Assembly: GCF_003946145.1 (NCBI RefSeq)
Contig: NZ_RHOC01000005.1
Span: forward strand, 1-64,000
Origin: Levilactobacillus huananensis
GTDB taxonomy: Bacteria > Bacillota > Bacilli > Lactobacillales > Lactobacillaceae
DNA: 64,000 nucleotides
Direction of reading: 5' to 3'
Positions 8,654 through 15,935 of the stretch are shown here, piece by piece (within the stretch, counting starts at the first letter, position 1; each line of letters begins with the position of its first letter). The notes beneath the pieces were generated by a model. It was not told where the DNA came from. It was given only the letters and a program-made list of their open reading frames with translations, and ran no database searches. The position numbers were made by a program, and so were the translations under genes.

Positions 8654-8854
8654 TCATTCGCCGCTATTTCCGGCGTCGTGGTCATAATGATAGACGAGTT
8701 TTCCGTCTTTATGGGCCTGGCCCACCACCCGTTTCCGAGTATCAAAAGCCATGAAAGCTTTCTGAAAGGCTGGGAAGCTTGCCGGCGTTACGTCAAACTG
8801 GTCAATCTTACCATCTTTGAGTTGATTCAATAAATCCGTAAAATCTTCTGCCAT
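8654..8854 (-). CDS. Hypothetical 66-aa protein divergent from clpE
   Basis: Small acidic protein starting MAEDFTDLLNQLKDGKIDQF and ending in a histidine/aspartate-rich tail (YHYDHDAGNSGE). No signal peptide or membrane segment. I do not recognise a named family. The ATG at 8854 is preceded by a GGGGGTGG-type ribosome site; its promoter is at 8886-8914. It is divergently placed next to clpE and a CIRCE element, so it may belong to the heat-shock response, but nothing in the protein itself shows this. Confidence 0.7.
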   Translation of the reverse strand: MAEDFTDLLNQLKDGKIDQFDVTPASFPAFQKAFMAFDTRKRVVGQAHKDGKLVYHYDHDAGNSGE

Positions 8855-8885
8855 ATTGCCACCCCCACTTCGTTGTTTCCTATAT

Positions 8886-8914
8886 ATTCTACGGTGCAAT
8901 ATCGTCCACGTCAA
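8886..8914 (-). promoter_or_regulatory. Promoter of the 66-aa gene
   Basis: Minus-strand -35 TTGACG (8909-8914) and -10 TAGAAT (8886-8891), 17-bp spacing, about 32 bp upstream of the ATG. Confidence 0.7.
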
Positions 8915-8942
8915 AAGAAATTTTCAATTTTCGAGACTGATT

Positions 8943-8969
8943 TTAGCATTCTATGAGAGAGAGTGCTAA
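8943..8969. promoter_or_regulatory. CIRCE element (HrcA operator)
   Basis: TTAGCATTC-N9-GAGTGCTAA matches the CIRCE consensus TTAGCACTC-N9-GAGTGCTAA with one mismatch in 18 arm positions. It lies between the 66-aa gene and clpE, 62 bp before the -35 of the clpE promoter. An extended -10 (TGCTAAAAT, ending 8972) overlaps the right arm and could be a second clpE promoter. Confidence 0.8.
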
Positions 8970-9030
8970 AATAAAAGGCGTTCGTGAGGTAATCCCTCGT
9001 GCTACGCGGTTATTGGGCGAAGCAAAATAC

Positions 9031-9058
9031 TTGCACCCCCTAATTAACGCGGTATAAT
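9031..9058 (+). promoter_or_regulatory. Promoter of clpE
   Basis: -35 TTGCAC (9031-9036) and -10 TATAAT (9053-9058), 16-bp spacing, immediately upstream of the CtsR box. Confidence 0.7.
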
Positions 9059-9067
9059 GTGTTCAAT

Positions 9068-9084
9068 GGTCAGTAAAGGTCAAA
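9068..9084 (+). promoter_or_regulatory. CtsR box of clpE
   Basis: GGTCAGTAAAGGTCAAA resembles the CtsR operator RGTCAAANANRGTCAAA; the second heptamer is perfect and the first has two mismatches. It begins 10 bp after the -10 of the clpE promoter, a position suited to repression. Confidence 0.75.
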
Positions 9085-9146
9085 GAACTTTAACTGACCC
9101 CGTGGGACCTCCCACGAGAACTCCAGGCAAGAAAGGAGACGACAAG

Positions 9147-11390
9147 ATGCTATGTCAAAATTGCCACCGCAATGAAGCAACAATTCACCTTTACATGAGT
9201 GTAAATGGGCAGCGGCAACAAGTTGATCTATGCCAAAATTGTTACCAGCTGCTGAAACAGCAACAATCAAACGATTCTGGAAATGGAGGTGGCCGTATGG
9301 CACAAGATCCATTCGGCTTTGGTAACCTGGATGATATTTTCCGGGCCATGCAAGGCGGTAACGGCAACGGTAACTCTTCAGATTACCGTCAAGCTTCCGG
9401 TCAAGGTAACCGGCCAACCCAGCCATCAGGCAACCAGGGCTCTGGCAATGGCCTACTCAATCAGTATGGTCTGAACCTCACGCAACTGGCAAAAGATGGT
9501 AAGGTTGACCCCGTCATTGGTCGGGACAAGGAAACGGCTCAAGTCATCGAAATTCTGAACCGGCGGACCAAGAATAACCCCGTACTCATCGGGGAAGCCG
9601 GTGTTGGGAAGACGGCCGTCGTTGAAGGCCTTGCGGAACGAATTGTCGAAGGCAACGTTCCTCAAAAGCTCGCCAACAAACAAATTATCCGTTTAGACGT
9701 CGTGTCTCTGGTTCAAGGAACCGGGATTCGAGGTCAATTCGAACAACGGATGCAGCAATTAATGAAAGAGGTTCAGTCCAATCCGGACATTATCCTTTTC
9801 ATCGATGAAATTCACGAAATCATGGGTGCTGGAAATGCCGAAGGTGGTATGGATGCTGGGAATGTTTTGAAGCCCGCCCTCGCCCGTGGCGACTTCCAAT
9901 TGATCGGGGCAACCACGTTAAGTGAGTACCGTGATATTGAAAAAGACCAAGCGTTAGCTCGGCGGTTCCAACCCGTTACGGTGGACGAACCTAGTGCCGA
10001 TGAGGCTGTGAAAATTCTTAAAGGTATTCAAAAGAAGTATGAAGACTACCACCATGTTCATTACACGGACGACGCGATTGAAGCCGCCGTTCGATTGTCA
10101 GATCGGTACATCCAAGACCGTTTCTTACCTGACAAGGCCATTGACCTGCTAGATGAGGCTGGTTCTCGGAAGAATCTGACCATTAACGTGGCGGACCCTA
10201 AGGCGATTGATGAAAAGATCAAGTCCGCTGAAGGACAGAAACAAGATGCCTTGAAACAAGAAGACTACGAAAAGGCAGCCTACTACCGCGACCAAGTGAC
10301 CAAGTTAGAGAAGTCCAAAGAATCGGCAACAACTGCCGATTCAAATACTTCGGTTGAAGTCACGGTCAAGGACATGCAAGACATCGTGGAAGAAAAGACC
10401 AACATCCCAGTCGGTGAACTCCAAGCTAAGGAACAGCATCAACTCAAGAGCTTGGGAACTGACCTTGAGAAGCACGTCATCGGTCAAGATGAAGCAGTCG
10501 ACAAGGTAGCTCGAGCAATCCGGCGTAACCGGATTGGATTAAACGGAACTGGACGACCAATTGGTTCGTTTCTCTTTGTGGGTCCTACCGGTGTTGGGAA
10601 GACTGAATTAGCCAAACAATTGGCCAATGAACTCTTCGGATCGACGGATGCGATGGTTCGATTCGACATGTCTGAGTACATGGAACCACATTCCATTTCT
10701 AAGTTAATCGGGTCCCCACCTGGCTATGTTGGGTACGAGGAAGCTGGTCAATTAACGGAACAGGTTCGTCGTCACCCTTACACGTTGATTCTGCTGGATG
10801 AAATTGAAAAGGCACACCCCGACGTTATGAATATGTTCTTACAAATTCTTGATGACGGCCGCCTGACCGATTCTCAAGGCCGAACCGTCTCCTTCAAGGA
10901 CACACTAATCATCATGACCAGTAATGCTGGAACCGGGGATGCTGAAGCCAATGTCGGTTTTGGTGCCGCAGCTAATGGGACAACCCACTCTGTCTTGGGA
11001 AATCTGACCAATTACTTCAAGCCAGAATTTCTCAACCGTTTCGACGATATTATTGAATTCAACTCTCTGAGCAAGGATAACTTGATGCAGATTGTTGATC
11101 TCATGATTGGTGACGTCAATAAGATGTTGGCTGGTCAAGGCCTCCACATCCATGTGACGAAGCCCGTCGAAGAACAATTGGTTAAGAAGGGCTACAATCC
11201 TGCTATGGGTGCTCGGCCATTGCGTCGAGTCATTCAAGAAGAGATTGAAGACCGGATCGCCGACTTCTATCTGGACCACGCGGATGTTAAGAATCTCGTG
11301 GCGCGGATCGAAGACGACAAGATTACGTTGGCTGCTGACAATGATGCAGAATCAGCGTCTTCAACCGACTCATCGACCAATAAAGCTTAA
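9147..11390 (+). CDS. clpE: ClpE, ATP-dependent Clp protease ATP-binding subunit
   Basis: Hsp100 unfoldase that feeds damaged proteins to ClpP during heat stress. The 747-aa protein starts with the ClpE-specific zinc finger (C3, C6, C29, C32), then a Gly/Asn/Gln-rich linker. AAA domain 1 has Walker A GEAGVGKT and DEIHEI, the middle region a short UVR-like coiled coil ([14 protein letters not shown]), and AAA domain 2 [18 protein letters not shown] and an [12 protein letters not shown] loop. The ATG at 9147 follows GAAAGGAG and matches the zinc-finger N-terminus; the longer frame begins inside the CtsR operator. Ends at a strong terminator, so monocistronic. Confidence 0.95.
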   Translation: MLCQNCHRNEATIHLYMSVNGQRQQVDLCQNCYQLLKQQQSNDSGNGGGRMAQDPFGFGNLDDIFRAMQGGNGNGNSSDYRQASGQGNRPTQPSGNQGSGNGLLNQYGLNLTQLAKDGKVDPVIGRDKETAQVIEILNRRTKNNPVLIGEAGVGKTAVVEGLAERIVEGNVPQKLANKQIIRLDVVSLVQGTGIRGQFEQRMQQLMKEVQSNPDIILFIDEIHEIMGAGNAEGGMDAGNVLKPALARGDFQLIGATTLSEYRDIEKDQALARRFQPVTVDEPSADEAVKILKGIQKKYEDYHHVHYTDDAIEAAVRLSDRYIQDRFLPDKAIDLLDEAGSRKNLTINVADPKAIDEKIKSAEGQKQDALKQEDYEKAAYYRDQVTKLEKSKESATTADSNTSVEVTVKDMQDIVEEKTNIPVGELQAKEQHQLKSLGTDLEKHVIGQDEAVDKVARAIRRNRIGLNGTGRPIGSFLFVGPTGVGKTELAKQLANELFGSTDAMVRFDMSEYMEPHSISKLIGSPPGYVGYEEAGQLTEQVRRHPYTLILLDEIEKAHPDVMNMFLQILDDGRLTDSQGRTVSFKDTLIIMTSNAGTGDAEANVGFGAAANGTTHSVLGNLTNYFKPEFLNRFDDIIEFNSLSKDNLMQIVDLMIGDVNKMLAGQGLHIHVTKPVEEQLVKKGYNPAMGARPLRRVIQEEIEDRIADFYLDHADVKNLVARIEDDKITLAADNDAESASSTDSSTNKA

Positions 11391-11403
11391 CGGTTAAATT
11401 CGA

Positions 11404-11438
11404 GAGACTCACGACGAGATCGTGAGTCTCTCTTTTTG
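11404..11438 (+). terminator. Terminator of clpE
   Basis: Perfect 11-bp stem GAGACTCACGA/TCGTGAGTCTC with a 5-nt loop, followed by TCTTTTTG. Confidence 0.85.
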
Positions 11439-11470
11439 TTGTCACAGTTTGTAACCTGTTACAATTTCAG

Positions 11471-11500
11471 TTAATAGGGAGTCAGTAAAAATGGTATACT
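11471..11500 (+). promoter_or_regulatory. Possible promoter of the MucBP gene
   Basis: -10 TATACT (11495-11500) with a weak -35 TTAATA (11471-11476) at 18-bp spacing, 34 bp before the ATG. Confidence 0.45.
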
Positions 11501-11534
11501 AGGTTTTAAAGGAAACTTCTGGAGGTGACTTGGC

Positions 11535-12620
11535 ATGGCATTTTTTGACTGGATTAAACGACTCATCGAACCCAAACCCCGACGGCGACAACCGCAACCG
11601 GTATCGCCCACTCGACGTCTGCCTTCGGTGCCAACGACGCACGTTGAACCAGCCATCACACCAAACCAGCCTCCCGTTGCCCCTCGTCCACCAAAACCAC
11701 AAGTGCAGGCGCACCCTGCACCATTGGGTCCTTCAGCAACACTGGTGGTTCGCTTAGTCGACGAACACGATCGCCCTTTACAGCCGGCACTTGTGTTGAC
11801 AGGTCACCAGGGTGAGCACATTCATTACCATTTTCCTGAAATCTCGGGTTATGCCCTTTTACGTATCACCGGCTTCACTCAGGACTTTATCAGTGACTAT
11901 GGTCTCACGACCGCCATCTATCGCCGCCGACTTGGTCAACCTATTATTGCCTACTTAGTCGACTTTGACTCTGGTCGCTTACTGGAATTGCCACAGATCC
12001 ATCGTGGTGGCTTAGCAACGACCTACACTTTAACACCGCCGAACATCTCCGGTTACCATATTTTTCAAGCCCAAGGACCGCAACGCGGTCAATTCACTGA
12101 CACTCCTGTCATGGTCGTTTATTATTACCGCCGAAATGCCTGGCAAATGGTTCAACGTGTCCACCAGTATGTCTTTCTGCAGGCCGACCATCAGATATAT
12201 GATGAACCAGCTGGCCTGACCTATAACTACCAGTTCCCTGCTGACTCACTGTGGCGACTTTTCATGGTCGTCACGCTGACCAACGGTGATGTCTGGTATA
12301 ATCTGGGGGGAAATCAGTGGTTGTCAGCTCTGCAGACCGTTCGACGCGACCATCAATACGCCCAACCGGCCTTGCCGCCGGTCTCTCGCTGGCAACCAGA
12401 ACCATTTGACCGGATGGGAACGGTTGATTATGTTCCCGGATCGGCCGTGTCCATCTATCGTGAACCCTATGGTGAAACGGCTGGCCAAGTGGACCATGGC
12501 GATTCCCTCGATGTCCGAGGACGCATCGTCGATGACCAACAATTGGTCTGGTATCAGATTGGGCCGGAAGCCTACATCAATGCTCGTTACGTCCGACTGA
12601 CACCGATTGCCACGCTTTAA
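11535..12620 (+). CDS. MucBP/SH3-domain protein without a signal peptide
   Basis: A 361-aa protein. N-terminal MAFFDWIKRLIEPKPRRR leads into a basic, proline-rich stretch to about residue 70. Two MucBP-like units follow (about 72-135, LVDEHDRPLQPALVLTGHQG; about 136-205, ending VMVVYYYRR), then an SH3-like segment with VWYNLGGNQW (about 210-260) and a C-terminal SH3b-like domain (about 300-360, VSIYREPYG and YINARYVRL). MucBP domains normally sit in secreted, anchored mucin-binding proteins, but this protein has no hydrophobic leader, no LPxTG and no membrane helix. GGAGGTGA precedes the ATG. Function unknown; it may be released by a non-classical route or be intracellular. Confidence 0.8.
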   Translation: MAFFDWIKRLIEPKPRRRQPQPVSPTRRLPSVPTTHVEPAITPNQPPVAPRPPKPQVQAHPAPLGPSATLVVRLVDEHDRPLQPALVLTGHQGEHIHYHFPEISGYALLRITGFTQDFISDYGLTTAIYRRRLGQPIIAYLVDFDSGRLLELPQIHRGGLATTYTLTPPNISGYHIFQAQGPQRGQFTDTPVMVVYYYRRNAWQMVQRVHQYVFLQADHQIYDEPAGLTYNYQFPADSLWRLFMVVTLTNGDVWYNLGGNQWLSALQTVRRDHQYAQPALPPVSRWQPEPFDRMGTVDYVPGSAVSIYREPYGETAGQVDHGDSLDVRGRIVDDQQLVWYQIGPEAYINARYVRLTPIATL

Positions 12621-12638
12621 TTAACAGCACTTAAGTTA

Positions 12639-12674
12639 ACTCCGTAAAATCTCGACGATTCTACGGAGTTTTTT
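12639..12674 (+). terminator. Terminator of the MucBP gene
   Basis: Stem ACTCCGTA/TACGGAGT followed by six T residues. Confidence 0.8.
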
Positions 12675-12695
12675 CATAAAAAGATATCTTCAGTC

Positions 12696-12730
12696 AAAAA
12701 CAGGCGGCCGACAAATGTCAGGCCGCCTGT
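12696..12730 (-). terminator. Terminator of pepD
   Basis: Stem ACAGGCGGCC/GGCCGCCTGT around an 11-nt loop, with a run of five T residues on the minus strand (12696-12700). Confidence 0.8.
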
Positions 12731-12751
12731 TTCGTCATGTATGTTGTGAGT

Positions 12752-14185
12752 TTATAAGTTCTTATCCATGTTAAATGTCAAACGAGAGAGCGTCAGGCCC
12801 TTCTCGATGAGGTCATTGGTAAATCTCGTGGTCGTTGCGCGCATAATCTCGGTCACACGATGGTTTTGTGTTGTCAGGTAGGCCGTTAAGTCGTCCCCTT
12901 GGAAGTTTTGTGCGCCCTTCAAAGCTTTAGCTACGTGTGTCCGCAAGGTTTCCTTAGCGGCCGTCACATAGTCTGTATCCTGTTCAATGAAGTCGACGTA
13001 GTGGGATTCCACAATCATCGATAGCTTCCGATACATCCAGTAGGCACTCACATCATCCAAATGGACCGGTGTTAAGCTGTAAGAAGGATCGGTATCGGTT
13101 GCATTCGCAAAGAAAGGCACATAAGGACTGAAGGCTGGAACACCGAAACAAACCCACATGATAGCCGAGCTTTCCTTGGGCACATCGTTACGTAATTGTA
13201 GGACGTGAGAGTTCTGTGTTCTGTTCATCGAGATCGGTCGGAACTTCAACCGATCAGCTTCATCTCCAGGGCCCAGTGGGTCATACTTGGTCTCATTGTA
13301 GTGAGAACTCAGAATGTATTCGACATCTTCCACACTGATCTTGTGACTCGTCCGGCAAATGAATGGCAATTCACTAGATTGGGGATCCTGAATAATCTCA
13401 GGATTCAGGCAACGCTGACCATACCATACTCGTGGCGTGTTATAATGCCGGTCTTTTTCAGTGCTCGTGCCAAAGATGTGACGGAAATTCCAACCATTCT
13501 GATCGGGATTCAAGTGATTTGCTGTAACAAATTCCTGAATACCTTCGGAGAACATAAAGTTATCGGGATCATTGAAAGCCACCTGTTGAATGGCAACTTG
13601 GTTAGCGGCAATGGCATAAGCATCATCCGGAATCCGTTGGGCCACCCAGTGATGTCCCGTCACAATTTCCATGTACCATACCTCATCGTTATCGGAGAAC
13701 AGCACACCGTTACCTTCTGGAGATCCATACTGCTTGATCAGCTTACCCAAATAGCGAACGCCATCACGAGCTGAGTTAATGTAAGGCAGAACCAAGGTCT
13801 GCAAAGAATCTTCTGCTAATCCATTTGCAACCAAAGGATCAAAAGCCAAGGCCTGTGGGTTCCCATAAACACTCTCGGTCGCACTCATGGCCACATTTTG
13901 ATCGTTAATCCCACTCTCGGCATATTCCCCTGTCTTATCAGTTTCCACATTAGGTGTCGCTAGATAACGGTACCCGTCATGAGGAATTGGGGCCGTAAAC
14001 CCATTTTGGTTTGAGACCCAAGTCCGATCCGGCTGATCATGCTCCGCCGGGTGAACATAGAAGCGTTGTGGGGTCAACGCTAAGAAGGTGTCATCATTTC
14101 TAGCAATCATCGTTGATCCATCAACCGTTGCTTTTTTTCCAACCAGCACCGTCGTGCAGGCCGTCAAATGCTTTGCTGCTTTCAT
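12752..14185 (-). CDS. pepD: C69-family dipeptidase
   Basis: Cytosolic dipeptidase of broad specificity, part of the peptide-degrading set of lactic acid bacteria. The 477-aa protein begins MKAAKHLTAC, with the Ntn-type nucleophile at C10; GKKATVDGSTMIARNDD and the GNGVLFSDNDEVWYMEI segment are typical of peptidase family C69 (PepDA). In several relatives a short pre-sequence before the cysteine is removed autocatalytically; here nine residues precede it. AAGGAGTG precedes the ATG. Single-gene unit divergent from the NADH oxidase gene. Confidence 0.92.
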   Translation of the reverse strand: MKAAKHLTACTTVLVGKKATVDGSTMIARNDDTFLALTPQRFYVHPAEHDQPDRTWVSNQNGFTAPIPHDGYRYLATPNVETDKTGEYAESGINDQNVAMSATESVYGNPQALAFDPLVANGLAEDSLQTLVLPYINSARDGVRYLGKLIKQYGSPEGNGVLFSDNDEVWYMEIVTGHHWVAQRIPDDAYAIAANQVAIQQVAFNDPDNFMFSEGIQEFVTANHLNPDQNGWNFRHIFGTSTEKDRHYNTPRVWYGQRCLNPEIIQDPQSSELPFICRTSHKISVEDVEYILSSHYNETKYDPLGPGDEADRLKFRPISMNRTQNSHVLQLRNDVPKESSAIMWVCFGVPAFSPYVPFFANATDTDPSYSLTPVHLDDVSAYWMYRKLSMIVESHYVDFIEQDTDYVTAAKETLRTHVAKALKGAQNFQGDDLTAYLTTQNHRVTEIMRATTTRFTNDLIEKGLTLSRLTFNMDKNL

Positions 14186-14344
14186 TCAAACTCCACTCCT
14201 TATGTTTAAAATCGTCCGACCATGACGGCTCTTAAAAATGAACACGTCAAAGTCTATAGCCCATAGTTTAACGCTTTTAGGTGGTCAACACTAGATATCA
14301 CTGGATTTCATCAAAAATGAAGCTGTTACACAATTCAAAAAGTG

Positions 14345-14372
14345 TTGACATTTCAAAAACATTGTCTAGAAT
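14345..14372 (+). promoter_or_regulatory. Promoter of the NADH oxidase gene
   Basis: -35 TTGACA (14345-14350) and -10 TAGAAT (14367-14372), 16-bp spacing, 84 bp upstream of the ATG. Confidence 0.75.
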
Positions 14373-14403
14373 ATAGTTGTAACCAATATTTTTTTGAAAC
14401 TGT

Positions 14404-14421
14404 TTGTGAAATGTTTTTCAA
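14404..14421 (+). promoter_or_regulatory. Candidate Rex operator
   Basis: TTGTGAA-ATGT-TTTTCAA has the 18-bp Rex layout TTGTGAA-N4-TTCACAA; the left half is perfect and the right half matches 5 of 7. It lies in the leader between the promoter and the NADH oxidase start. Rex senses NADH/NAD+ and nox genes are known targets in Firmicutes; binding here is inferred. Confidence 0.5.
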
Positions 14422-14455
14422 ACTAATTTACCACACTTTTTGGGAGGCCCTATTC

Positions 14456-15811
14456 ATGAAAGTTACCGTCGTTGGATGTACCCATGCCGGAACATTTGCC
14501 ATTAAACAAATCTTAGCTGAGAACCCCGAAGCGGACGTCACCGTCTACGAGAGAAATGATGTCATTTCTTTTCTTTCCTGTGGTATCGCCCTGTATTTAG
14601 GTGGAAAGGTTGCCGATCCTCAAGGCCTCTTTTACTCAAGCCCAGAGGAATTAACCAGACTCGGCGCTAACGTACAAATGAGCCACAACGTCCTAAACAT
14701 CGACCCAGATATGAAAACGGTTACGGTTGAAAATATGACCACTCATGAACAAACAACGAATACCTATGACAAACTTGTCATGACCTCTGGATCATGGCCC
14801 ATTGTTCCAAACATTCCTGGGATTAACAGTCCACAGGTTAAGCTGTGCAAAAACTGGGCCCACGCTCAAGCTCTAATTGAAGACGCTAAAACAGCCAAGC
14901 ATATCACAGTTATCGGCGCTGGTTACATTGGCGCAGAACTCGCCGAGGCCTATTCCACAACTGGGCATGAAGTGACCTTAATTGATGCTATGGATCGGGT
15001 GATGCCTAAATACTTTGATTCGGAATTTACAGACGTCATCGAACAGGACTATCGCGATAACCACGTTCAGCTTGCCCTAGGTGAAACCGTCCAGAGCTTC
15101 ACGACACAAAATGGCCACCTAACTATTCAAACCGACAAAAAGACCTACCAGACTGACCTGGCAATCATGTGTATTGGCTTTCGGCCAAATACCGACCTCC
15201 TCAAGGGTAAGGTCGATATGGCTGCCAATGGCGCCATCATTACCGATGACTACATGCGCTCATCCAATCCCGACATCTTTGCCGCTGGTGACAGTGCTGC
15301 CGTTCACTACAACCCCACTCACCAGAACGCCTATATTCCATTAGCAACTAATGCCGTTCGTCAAGGAATCCTAGTGGGCAAGAATCTTATCAAACCAACG
15401 GTTAAATATATGGGAACTCAGTCCTCATCTGGCTTAGTTCTCTATGGCCGGACTATTGTCTCGACCGGGTTAACGCTCGCTTCCGCTAAACAACAGGGTG
15501 TCGCTGCTGAACAGGTTATCGTCAAAGATAACTACCGGCCAGAGTTCATGCCAACGACTGAACCCGTACTGATGTCTTTGGTCTACGATCCGGAAAGTCG
15601 GCGGATCTTAGGTGGTACGCTGATGAGTAAGTATGACGTCTCACAATCCGCCAATACTCTCTCGGTCTGTATCCAAAATGAAAATACAATTGATGACCTG
15701 GCCATGGTTGATATGCTTTTCCAGCCAAACTTTGACCGACCATTCAACTACTTAAATATCCTAGCGCAAGCCGCACAGGCACAAGCTGAAAAATTTACAC
15801 CTGCAGAATAG
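14456..15811 (+). CDS. nox: Water-forming NADH oxidase
   Basis: Flavoprotein that reduces O2 to water with NADH, regenerating NAD+ and removing oxygen. The 451-aa protein has the N-terminal FAD-binding fold (MKVTVVGCTHAG), the redox-active cysteine C42 (SFLSCGIALYLGG), the NADH-binding motif GAGYIGAELAEAY, the second FAD motif IFAAGDSAAVHY and a C-terminal dimerisation domain. The ATG at 14456 is set by GGGAGG; an in-frame extension upstream covers the promoter and Rex-like site and is rejected. C42 supports the water-forming type, although related CoA-disulfide reductases and NADH peroxidases share the fold. Confidence 0.9.
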   Translation: MKVTVVGCTHAGTFAIKQILAENPEADVTVYERNDVISFLSCGIALYLGGKVADPQGLFYSSPEELTRLGANVQMSHNVLNIDPDMKTVTVENMTTHEQTTNTYDKLVMTSGSWPIVPNIPGINSPQVKLCKNWAHAQALIEDAKTAKHITVIGAGYIGAELAEAYSTTGHEVTLIDAMDRVMPKYFDSEFTDVIEQDYRDNHVQLALGETVQSFTTQNGHLTIQTDKKTYQTDLAIMCIGFRPNTDLLKGKVDMAANGAIITDDYMRSSNPDIFAAGDSAAVHYNPTHQNAYIPLATNAVRQGILVGKNLIKPTVKYMGTQSSSGLVLYGRTIVSTGLTLASAKQQGVAAEQVIVKDNYRPEFMPTTEPVLMSLVYDPESRRILGGTLMSKYDVSQSANTLSVCIQNENTIDDLAMVDMLFQPNFDRPFNYLNILAQAAQAQAEKFTPAE

Positions 15812-15827
15812 ACGCATCACGTCATGC

Positions 15828-15875
15828 AAAAGGTCCTACCAACACGGGTTAACCCGTGTTGGTAGGACCTTTTTG
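15828..15875 (+). terminator. Terminator of nox
   Basis: Very long perfect stem AGGTCCTACCAACACGGGTT with its complement, followed by TTTTTG. Confidence 0.88.
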
Positions 15876-15935
15876 TCATCAGCTTAAGTTTGCTGATGAC
15901 AGCCGTTTTTATCGTTCATTTTTGTTCGCCCTAGT

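Noticed and set aside
9057-9146. N-terminal extension of ClpE by 30 codons
   Set aside because: It overlaps the -10 and CtsR box; the zinc-finger start MLCQNC has a proper ribosome site.
14342-14455. N-terminal extension of the NADH oxidase by 38 codons
   Set aside because: It would begin inside the promoter and cover the Rex-like site; the family starts at MKVTVVG, which has GGGAGG before it.
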